The notes under the pieces: generated by a model
Seen by the model: only the letters and a program-made list of their open reading frames with translations
What the model was told of the DNA's origin: nothing
The model's database searches: none
Translations under genes and position numbers: made by a program
Virus record (IMG/VR): IMGVR_UViG_3300025137_000114
Span: 1-36,377 of that record
DNA length: 36,377 nt
Source: a virus
Direction: 5' to 3' (one strand)
Shown: piece after piece, positions 24,201 through 31,100 of the stretch
Layout: each line of letters begins with the position of its first letter
Numbering within the stretch: the stretch's first letter is position 1

Positions 24201-24635
24201 AGTAGGAGCACCAGCAACCCCAGCAATAGCAGCGGGGGCGGCAATACCGGCAATGGAGCCAAACGCTTGACCTAACCCATAACTAAAGGACTCAGGGTCG
24301 CCCCCTTCGGGACGTATGTAATCCGCTGCGGCTTTAATTTTCTCACGCGCGGCTAGTTCGGCCTCTTCGTCCAAGATTGCGACTGCACCAAGGCTAGCCA
24401 TTTCACCAACATTAACCGCACCTGCACCGAAACCTGATGTTAAGTCTTCAAATACGCCGGTTTCTTTAGGCGCAGCATATCGGACTTGATTCTGCGCAAA
24501 GATTTCTCCGAGGTCTGGCTCTTCAGTCCTACGTCGCCTTACTTCCGCAGCAAGCACGGTGGCAGCTTCAGTGTCTCCCGCGTTATGCGCCTGCATAAAC
24601 GCATCTTCAAGTCTGGCTAAATCTACTTGAGCCAC
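18270..24635 (-). CDS. Giant virion protein with metallopeptidase-like motif (2121 aa)
   Basis: GTG start at 24635 overlaps the upstream TAG. The N-terminus (about 68-162) is rich in Gly and Ala with hydrophobic stretches. Residues 440-740 are low-complexity (Thr, Ala, Glu, Pro) and include a 33-bp repeat. HEMTH at 1033-1037, followed by an EEFVAEAF helix, fits a gluzincin-type zinc site (HExxH plus a later Glu), as in the MPTase-PolyVal domains of phage polyvalent proteins. The C-terminal third is helical, with a hydrophobic segment near 1850-1875. It is last in the late operon. A likely role is an internal protein ejected with DNA, possibly with proteolytic activity. Particle presence is inferred. 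Confidence 0.7.
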   Translation of the reverse strand: MAQVDLARLEDAFMQAHNAGDTEAATVLAAEVRRRRTEEPDLGEIFAQNQVRYAAPKETGVFEDLTSGFGAGAVNVGEMASLGAVAILDEEAELAAREKIKAAADYIRPEGGDPESFSYGLGQAFGSIAGIAAPAAIAGVAGAPTLAATGIAGLLGVGASAGEASERARESGATEEERGAATLRGAPIGLLEILPIARFVKSVDLPLLNKLVDKLGPEKVETIGEKIYSAGITGGYEGAQEIASEALQNLNQKEYDATVETFAGAEEAFTYGSIAGGLLDLFLGGSRRARDFDRTPEGLAAIEKEKEQERISSQDRRSAEAQSILAEEQAEITAEEPTATAPKLGLIDKESEKNRVNVRLALAKANNVAPKEITEEQVDDYIDGINIKKGPKKGAKATSKKRKRKNKVERIEDITGQKGFTDEDVDDVNAFIATTETSTEEQKQAAKNKIKAQDERQQAKLAADRGQVTEATTTSEATDAVAETTSDDTTTSDAIEVGAKPVEVDAEATEAVAETTSEATETVAETTSDDTTEVDAEPVITRKKTDAGDPYQLVEFGTDSYEIFKEPNKPEWYDRNDLGGPTGGYLGKNRTEAIQKLKERRAGTPPAPPAALPPPAANTTAATETAAETVTDPTSERKILKLRPGATQKRIKAAAAKRAAADKKAAARITPAQGVPAPTIETNTDGDYPEYTFKFEDGTEYKGVMKGNEILIDGVPEEEFKAFTPKEAAKKLQARQARVSQESQAAKAMITGKSLNAKDTDTTPQKSMDEVVDGVNITREKELAKDAKAVEADRDLDPEKITPSERKELNASRKANKLVPTLFKYFSEAIDVGKNKQSTDAAASSYTEKEAITHAREMMEGGERATKARLILEARKLGAAKDVAIEYAENQVLGRNAGINIDPTQNNLLGIPVKGVTAPLTETTLAALRAGDLKAALQDVAKNSTNPRIKLIANLLSKMVGDTKVLLSRTTKNLPENATEAEKLIAKRVSKSVDGYPVYGFYSRGQFGEIDLDNTIVINEDIPAAMSVHTLLHEMTHAATIQALRNPTKGAAATQIIKLFKDVKGQLKGQYGATDVEEFVAEAFGNLAFHKELSRFSIKGERLNVMQRFVNGIRALFKRPPLKGNASKELDVLIEQLLAPAPQSIGAGSFNYMTANAVGKAVREAAEAAAGSKKRSTLIRDIKGAFSGPGNPALTKAKKIFFRFLPNASIADYAKSDQMNGAQEILDQIDVQRGDLTAAEASTRKTLLPILEWANKATKTMSDRFNNIVYDSTIAEVDPTKDASEYTGKKLKEWTRLRNEYNKLDKEGQETYVKLRDFYKNQYAELLKVLEGRIDSLSVDESVRKNLKNELLAKMLEASKLEPYFPLTRKGTYFLAVKEKKGGRNSAVFSYESNGERQEAMEFFDGEGLEVDIFDPNDKSNYNGDSVPPAFVSEVLDILNQQPNVDAETKEQITRLFIQALPESSFAKGLQRRKKTEGFDKDAFEAVRTKGYDLARQTVRIKNSALIGSYIETFKANAKIGKYDQVLVDEVVDRGQFSINPPVDNYAKMANRAAFLFTIGFNASSALVNLSQIPLFAYPMLAGRYGYKEANAAFKDAAILFVNTPFSQTQQTIFGDARAPRSVRAALKGNNKLKDALTALQDKAQPSLDNYYTVTRSSNGKRLYTVREDLNLSKDQITQLNSIKPLVELSARRGQLGTSFIAETLSVDSSGRNISKMDWITNQSALMFHNAEVMNRQVTLMAAYNLALNKALKGKGTVSPTERAAAEAAAAEEAVFETTQINGGANLETGPRFARSGIGRVILMYKNYGITMYYKMLKTAWQGAKAQYNGDTKEARVAFKQLAGIHVSVLLLAGVQGMPLFGLISSIVDTFFTDDDEEDFETYVRKALNSNTLYKGALSEITGLDVSKRVALTNLLVEADRFNADPSPEETIAHYFGGPATSVGIRVYEGFGEIFSADGDGERGFESILPGAFRNAYRALYRYPRDDGMLTRRGDAMYEDVSSGELFAQFLGFPPTEYMNRMEESSKAKRMDDAAFSKRSKLLKRFYVAMRFGDSEAVKEAMDDMMKFNSSSAAKANAKLFINNKTIRRSLKSHQRTTLLMHNGVLLSSAMKSAVESEGFF
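23053..23211. repeat. 33-bp minisatellite-like repeat inside the 2121-aa gene
   Basis: Three near-identical 33-base units begin at 23053, 23086 and 23179, with the plus-strand pattern GAAGTAGTTTCTGCAACAG and a shared CAGTAGCCTC end. Partial units fill the space between units 2 and 3 and continue beyond. They encode variations of a Ser/Thr-Glu-Ala-Val-Ala-Glu-Thr-Thr motif on the minus strand, in a disordered region. The 33-base length keeps the frame, so copy number can change without breaking the gene. Confidence 0.75.
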
Positions 24636-26431
24636 TAATCGTCCTTGGCGGGGTATTGGCCTAGCGCGGCATCAAGGGCAGTATTTGATGTGGCGGCGCT
24701 GCCCTTCTTAGTACCGTCAGGTACTTTTATACCTAATAACTCATACAATTGTGCTTCTACTGTTTCAAGTAAGTCACCCGTTCCAGCTAGTTCGCGCAGT
24801 TGGAAGTGCTCAATTATTTTAGCGTTAATTGCATTTTTGTAAGTCTCTACATTTTCTTCCGAGGGATCGGCGGTCATCGCGAGTTTTAATTGCATAATAG
24901 ACGTATCCTCATCTATAGACTTACTAAGCTGCACACTACTTTCTTGAGTAATTTTATTTACGGCACTAAGTAGCGCGGCCATTTGTTGTCCTTCCTGCGC
25001 CCCTGCCGCTATGTCTTTTTGGACTTCCAGCGTCAAAACTTTTAACTGGTTTGCAATTTCACTCTTGTTTGACTCAAACTTTTGATTAGCACTGGCTATA
25101 GCTTTGTTGGCTATTGATGTTTCTGTACTGTTGTACATATCAGCCAACACAGTCCTTTCTTGGGTAAGGTAGCCCAGAGCCTTGTCTCCAGATTCAAGAC
25201 CTTTACTAGCTACATCTAGGTCTAAGCTTAAGAACTTGTTTTGTATATCAAACTTCTTGTGCAACGCGTCCCTTTCAGCAATACCTTGCGCCTCTTGTTC
25301 GTTCATTATACCCGTGCCCACTGCGGCAAAACCTCCTCCCCCTGATGCAGCCATTAGGCCGCGCATTAAGGCGTTCTTCCTAAGCTGGGCTGGGTCTTGT
25401 TGGCGTTCAGTCAGCTTCCTTAGTTCTTCTTCTTGATTTTCGCCCGCCTTTTTAGCACCCGCCCTGTCAAGATAGAGATCAGACGACGCGCGTGCGTCGG
25501 TAACAACCTTATCTCTGTCTTGTAACGACCCTAACCCTGTAGCAGCAAGTTTTTTCTGTAGTTCTGCTGCGGGGTCGTAATCAATTTCAGCTGTTTCGGG
25601 ACGCATATTATTTTTATTAAGCCCCAACCCTGCTAGTGGGTCGGCGTTTGCCGCTGCTTCTGCTTTTGCTTTCTCTTCCGCCGCTACTTTCTCTCCAGCT
25701 TCTTTTTTATTTAACGCTATGTTAGCGTCAGCTAAAGAGTCTACCGCAGCTGCGCCGGGTACCTCGGCATCGGGGGTAGGAACAACAGGATCAGTAGGAA
25801 CAGCAGGTAGTCCACTCGCCCTAGATTTTTTAGCTGCGGCGTACTTTTCTTGCATGTCAGCAATAGTACCTTCTAATGCTTCGCCTCTGGTTGGGTTTAA
25901 CTCCGCGTAGTCCGTATTCACCTTTGTTATATCTTTTATAGCTAGGTCTCTATTGCGAGCATTGTCAGGTAGGTTATATTTAGCTAGATATCTTGCAATT
26001 TGTGCATCGGTAACTTTACCGCCTTTATCAAACCCAGCAATGCCGCCGCCACTTCTAAACCCAACAATACCGCCTTGAGCAGCATTCATTTGTGGTCGTG
26101 CCGCACCGGCTTGATTAGGAGGCATTGGATTTTGGCGTTGTTTGTTTGCTAACGTCCCACTAGTATTTTTAGCAACTTCAGCAAGCCCCTGCCCCATAAG
26201 CTCTTTCTGGTTTTCTACGGCTTCTTTTTCCATAGAATCATACACAGTACCTTGTGAGTCAGGCATCCCCTGTGCCAATGCTGCTTTTGCTTCTTTTTGT
26301 TTAGTTGTTACTATGTTCAAAGCAAGCATGTCAAAAATATCTTTAGACTCGCCAGCCCTCTTCATAAGCGCAGGGACGTTATTTTGGTAAGCGGCTGCTA
26401 AATCACCTACTTTTTTATCTATATTTACCAT
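24635..26431 (-). CDS. Virion structural protein with Gly-rich motif (598 aa)
   Basis: ATG at 26431 follows AAGGAGCAGGTTAAAA. Residues 100-140 hold a Gly-rich element with AQGGI (118-122), GFRSGG (124-129) and GFDKGG (133-138). The middle (about 210-260) is Ala/Glu-rich, and 290-500 is predicted coiled coil. The same short GFxxGG or AQGGI motifs recur in three neighbouring virion genes. It is probably an internal or tail-associated protein of a podovirus-like particle. No enzymatic domain seen. Confidence 0.65.
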   Translation of the reverse strand: MVNIDKKVGDLAAAYQNNVPALMKRAGESKDIFDMLALNIVTTKQKEAKAALAQGMPDSQGTVYDSMEKEAVENQKELMGQGLAEVAKNTSGTLANKQRQNPMPPNQAGAARPQMNAAQGGIVGFRSGGGIAGFDKGGKVTDAQIARYLAKYNLPDNARNRDLAIKDITKVNTDYAELNPTRGEALEGTIADMQEKYAAAKKSRASGLPAVPTDPVVPTPDAEVPGAAAVDSLADANIALNKKEAGEKVAAEEKAKAEAAANADPLAGLGLNKNNMRPETAEIDYDPAAELQKKLAATGLGSLQDRDKVVTDARASSDLYLDRAGAKKAGENQEEELRKLTERQQDPAQLRKNALMRGLMAASGGGGFAAVGTGIMNEQEAQGIAERDALHKKFDIQNKFLSLDLDVASKGLESGDKALGYLTQERTVLADMYNSTETSIANKAIASANQKFESNKSEIANQLKVLTLEVQKDIAAGAQEGQQMAALLSAVNKITQESSVQLSKSIDEDTSIMQLKLAMTADPSEENVETYKNAINAKIIEHFQLRELAGTGDLLETVEAQLYELLGIKVPDGTKKGSAATSNTALDAALGQYPAKDD

Positions 26432-26445
26432 TTTTAACCTGCTCC

Positions 26446-27474
26446 TTATACCAAGATGGGTGCGTCGTCGGCGTCGTCGTCGTCGGCTGCACTACCACCG
26501 CTGCCAGAACCCCCACCATCACCGCTGCCAGAACCCCCACCAAGCCCACCAAGGCTTTTTAAGAGCGCCATAATTCCACCGGAATCGCCTAATAACTTGC
26601 TTAGGTTACTTGGCTGCGAATAGCTCGTTGTCTGTGCTTCTAGTGGAAGTCCTTGTAATAAAGACTGCTGGTACTGTACTTGTTTGTACGGAAAATCTCG
26701 TTCTTCTTCAAACTGCGCCCTGTCTGCGGCTATGCCTTCAGCGGTAATGCCCCTCTGCGTAGCACCGGCTCCTGTCTGTGCAGCAAGTGCCTCTAGTCCG
26801 TAACGGTTGCTAGCGTCTTGAGCAGTCTGTTGTCTACCCTGCTCAGTATTAAATTGGTTAAGAGCTTTATCATAAGCGTCGCTGTACCCTTGACCTGTAA
26901 TAGCAGCAAGATTTTGCCCTAAGTTACGATTACCTTCAGACTCCATAATAGCCTGTCGAGTACCACCAAAAGCACCGGCTTGAGTTAACCTACCAGCGTC
27001 AGCTAAACGACTAATATTAGATTGGCGGCGTGCTTCATCGAGTTGCGGATTTAACGCAGCTTGTAAGTAAGGATTCATATACTGCGAGGCTACGTCACCT
27101 CCCATGCCTCCCGCCGGTACATTCATTGCCATACCTGCCGAGTCGTACTGCGGTACAGGAGCACCAGCACCAGTAAAGGAACTAGGTGTAAACGCGCCCA
27201 TGTTAGTAGGTACAGTTAAGTTCCCAATACCTTGGAACGCTGTGTTTTGTATATCTGACTGTCCCGCAGAAAGAGGGCCGGTGTAAGCTTCATATCCTTG
27301 ATTAGCAAGGGCTTGCCCTCTACCTAGCATGTCAGTTACGTAATCACCCGCCCACGAAGATAGCGAAGATTCTTTGCCTACTGGTTGTCCTACATTAGGG
27401 TCTGTAGGAACTGGTATATTTGTACCTGTACCTGTCCCTGTTGTCCCACCTTCATTAAATCCAAATATACTCAT
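26446..27474 (-). CDS. Virion protein, internal-core-like (342 aa)
   Basis: The N-terminus reads MSIFGFNEGG, containing the GFxxGG motif. The middle has a YMNPYLQAALNPQLDEARR segment followed by LTQAGAFGGTRQAIMESE, a pattern I associate with conserved internal virion proteins of podoviruses. Residues 190-270 are helical and Gln-rich. The C-terminus is Gly/Ser-rich and ends in an acidic DDDDADDA stretch, encoded partly by a short duplicated segment (26497-26542). Likely an internal or ejected virion protein. Three bases separate its start from the upstream stop. Confidence 0.65.
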   Translation of the reverse strand: MSIFGFNEGGTTGTGTGTNIPVPTDPNVGQPVGKESSLSSWAGDYVTDMLGRGQALANQGYEAYTGPLSAGQSDIQNTAFQGIGNLTVPTNMGAFTPSSFTGAGAPVPQYDSAGMAMNVPAGGMGGDVASQYMNPYLQAALNPQLDEARRQSNISRLADAGRLTQAGAFGGTRQAIMESEGNRNLGQNLAAITGQGYSDAYDKALNQFNTEQGRQQTAQDASNRYGLEALAAQTGAGATQRGITAEGIAADRAQFEEERDFPYKQVQYQQSLLQGLPLEAQTTSYSQPSNLSKLLGDSGGIMALLKSLGGLGGGSGSGDGGGSGSGGSAADDDDADDAPILV

Positions 27475-27477
27475 AAA

Positions 27478-28194
27478 TTACGCCGGTAACATTTTTTTAG
27501 GGTTAATTTCTTTACCTTGTTTTTTATTGCCTGTACGTTCTTTACGTACTCGATCCATCATAGCGTGTAACGCCTTAGCACCTGCATCAGAGTTACCGTT
27601 ACCTAAATGACTTACCACATCAGCAGGTATAACAAACTCACCATCGCTTAATCTAGCTTCTTGCCCACTGTCAATTCTAGCAGGTACTTTATCAGCCATA
27701 CCATCGCTACTACCATTTAAATAACGTCCCTCACGCATGGCAAGAATACCCCCTTGGGCCATCGTTACTTTTTTAATATCTTTTGGAGGCCGCGAGTCTG
27801 TTAGTTCTTGTTTGTTTATTCCCGCTAGCCCCATCGCTTGTTGTTTGGCTTTTGCACGAGCGGCTTGCGCGGACATGGGCTGCGCCTCTCCCTTTTCTGC
27901 AAATATAGTGTCACTAAAGTAGCGCCTCCCTTGCTCTCCGGGCCGTCTATTTGGATCTGCACCTTCTTGAGGTGCCGCTTTACGTGCAGGCATTGCCACA
28001 CGATCACGTACCGCTTCATACTCAGGTATCTTACCTTGGTACCCTACTTGAGGTATTTTGGTTTCGTTAAGCCCACTGTTGTTTACTAATGCAGACAACC
28101 CTAAAGCACCTACAGGGCTATTTAAAAGATCCATAACCCCAGAGCCAAGATCTGACCCCGTAAATTTGCTTGTTAAATCTGAAAACCAACTCAT
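27478..28194 (-). CDS. Virion-associated protein (238 aa)
   Basis: The N-terminal 40 residues are amphipathic with a hydrophobic patch. A middle AQGGI motif (146-150) and a segment with SDGMADKVPARIDSGQEARL and then LSDGEFVIPADVVSHLGNGN form a conserved-looking core of the type often seen in environmental phage virion operons. The C-terminus is very basic (RKERTGNKKQGK). It starts by a TAATG overlap with the upstream gene, so production is coupled. Structural role inferred from position and the shared motif. Confidence 0.65.
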   Translation of the reverse strand: MSWFSDLTSKFTGSDLGSGVMDLLNSPVGALGLSALVNNSGLNETKIPQVGYQGKIPEYEAVRDRVAMPARKAAPQEGADPNRRPGEQGRRYFSDTIFAEKGEAQPMSAQAARAKAKQQAMGLAGINKQELTDSRPPKDIKKVTMAQGGILAMREGRYLNGSSDGMADKVPARIDSGQEARLSDGEFVIPADVVSHLGNGNSDAGAKALHAMMDRVRKERTGNKKQGKEINPKKMLPA

Positions 28195-31100
28195 TATCTA
28201 TCTCCAATAAGCCGTAGTAGCTCTTCGTTTACATCTAATACCCCACCTTTAGCGAAACCAAAAGGTTTTCGCGGGGCTTGCCTGTTAGGTTGGCTGGGTT
28301 GACTAGGCTGACCAGCTTGTCTATTTACAGTAGGGCCGTAAGGAGAAGCAAACAGATTCTCCTGTTGAGGATTAGCAAACACACTATTAAAATCGTATAA
28401 GTAGTCTATCTTAGCAAGTTCGCCGGGTCTTGTTGTTACTGTTTGCCCTTGAAGATCCTCTGCTCCCATCAACATATTTAAAAAAGCGTTGTTTTTGTTC
28501 TGCTCTGTTTGTTTTTGGAAGTTCATTTCGATCTGCTGCTGCATGGCTAAGTCGCGCTGCTGCTGCAATTCTCGTTCTTGTTGTAGCTCTTGTTGTAGTT
28601 CTTGTTGGGTTTTAAACAACCCTGTAGCAGCAAATTTATTATCAAACGCCGTGTCTAGTGTTTGATCTCCTGCCATAACCCCCTGCAAAAGTTGCTGGTC
28701 TTGTATGTTAACAACGCCGTCACCGTTAACATCGTACCCCAGTTGTTCTTCTGTAAGTTCAAACGTGGCTGGGTCAGCAAGAGCTTCTTGTTGCGCTATT
28801 AAATCAGTAACAAAATCTACATCTACATCGGTCACTTCTGACGGAGGTTTACCGATTATTGCCGCTATGGTGTCAATCTCTCCAGACAGCCCTGTTTCCG
28901 TTTCACCTATCGCCGCAAGTAAATCTTCTTCGGTTTGTCCTATAGTGCCAAGCAGTTCTTCTTTTGTTAAACCTAGCTCTTTGGCGAGATCGTCTACAGA
29001 GTTACTTACATCCGCTACATCATCTTTTATTGCCGCAATTGCGTCTGTCTCTGCTTTAACTTTTGCCTCGGCATCTCTAATTTCTTGCGCCTCGTCTGCG
29101 GCTTGCTTTGCATCGGCTCTTGTCTTAGCTAAATATTCTTCGTAGGCGAGCTTATCGTCGGCTCTGACTTTGGCTTCGTTATCTTTCGCCGTGTCGTATG
29201 CACCTTTTGCGTTGCTAAGTTTAATTTTAGCTGCCGCTGCTCTAGCCCCTTCAACTTCTTTTAGCCTTCTAAGTTCCGCAACTACAGCGCGAAAACGAGG
29301 GCTATTATAGTTTAAAGTTTTTAATTCCGCTTCATACGCGGCTACAGTGTCGGTGTATTCTTTCGGTGTCTTTATAGCGTCTTGAGCGTCTTTGTAATTT
29401 TGCTCTGCGGTATTTGTAGCCGCTTTAGTTTCTACTAATGTGTCTGATTCCGTGTATGGGTCAGCTTCTACCTCTGACTCTACCTCTACCTTTGTTTCCG
29501 TTTTAACTTCTGTCTCTGCGGCTTCAACTGTTTCTTCTGGAGTACCTGCATCATCAGACCCGTAAGACTCCATTATTTTATCTATAACAAGATCGGCATT
29601 AACTGAGGTTTGCCTAACGTACTGCTCGGCTTCTTCTTGGGTTATGCTAATACCTGCTTCCGCTGCGGCATCCATAACTTCTTGAGAATCTATGTAACGA
29701 CTATCTACGTACGCATCTACTTGTGTATTTAATTCAGCATCAGGGTTATTACCTGTGTACTTGTTTAGATCAGCTTCGGTGGGTTCATAACCGGGATTAG
29801 CTTCTTGGAACGCATCTAAGGCTTCAGAATAGGTAGTGTACTGGTCGTTGAACGCATCATTTAATAAGCTAGTTTCCAGACCAGCAAAAGAGTCGCTATC
29901 TATGCCGAATTGAGACAGCGTTTGCCTAAGCTCTGCGTCGGTCATTGCCCCATTTTTAGCGCCTTCTATTGCTGCGCGTATTGTGGGAGACGTGTTTTTG
30001 ACTACGTTAGACAATACATCTGCGACCTGTATGCCAGTACCAAGACCCGCTCCAACAGAGCTACCAACTATGCCAGCTAAAATAGCAGAGGTGGCAATAT
30101 TAGCGTCAACAGGGCGAGTAGGATCTACTTCGTATAAAGCCACCTCAATTACTGCTTGTACAGCCCCTTCTTCAAGGAATTCTGCTCCGCCTTCCGTTGC
30201 AGTACCTACACCTATTTTAGACACACGTTCTATAAAACTATCTATGAATTTGGTAGACATAGATGTAACTTTGTCCCCAAACAAACCCTGCGCTAGTTCT
30301 TCTCCACCAAGAACTTTATCGCCTATAATGGATGTTATAAAACCAGTGATTCCTGCCTTACGAGCTACTGAAGTAGCGAACTCTTCAGCTTCTTTTATTT
30401 GTGTTTCTGATAATGGTATAGACCCAACCCCCGTAGCTTCCGCTATGCGAGCATTACGTTTTTCAAACTGAGTTATTTTAGCGTTGTAACTTTCTTCGTA
30501 GCCGCTTCTTGCTGCATCGCCCGTTGCTTCTGCACTGTCGCTAAGTGTTGTAACGTTTACAGCGACCATTGAAGGGTCTAGATTTTTTGCAAAGTTATTA
30601 GCTATCTCGTCACCAAATTTTCTAGCTACGTTTGCGGTTATTTTAGCTCCAGCAAAAGCAACGCCACCTGTACCAATTGCTATTAGCTCTGATGCTGCTT
30701 CCTTAACAATATAATCAAGACCAAACTCTATGGGATTTTCCGAAGCCGCACCTATAATAGCTTCACCGACCAATAACCAACTGTCTTTTGTACCCAGACC
30801 TTGCCTCTTAGCTTTGTCCCTAGCGCCTTGCAGTCGTTTTTCTATGTCTTTAAGACCTTTCTTGTAGTCTTCTGGTTTACTAGAACCTGTCATGTCAGTA
30901 ATAGCTTTTAACGTCTTACCAAGTTCGGTAGATCCGGGGTCTATACCACCTAGAGCAGCAAGCCCTAAAAATGAATTGGCTACATCAGCGCCAGCTTCAA
31001 TAGCAATAGCAGTACCTATAATCCAGTCATCGTCGCCTGTTTCTTCAGCAGCAGTTACAGCGCGTTTTGCTAAATCATATAACCCAAAAGCATCTTCAAC

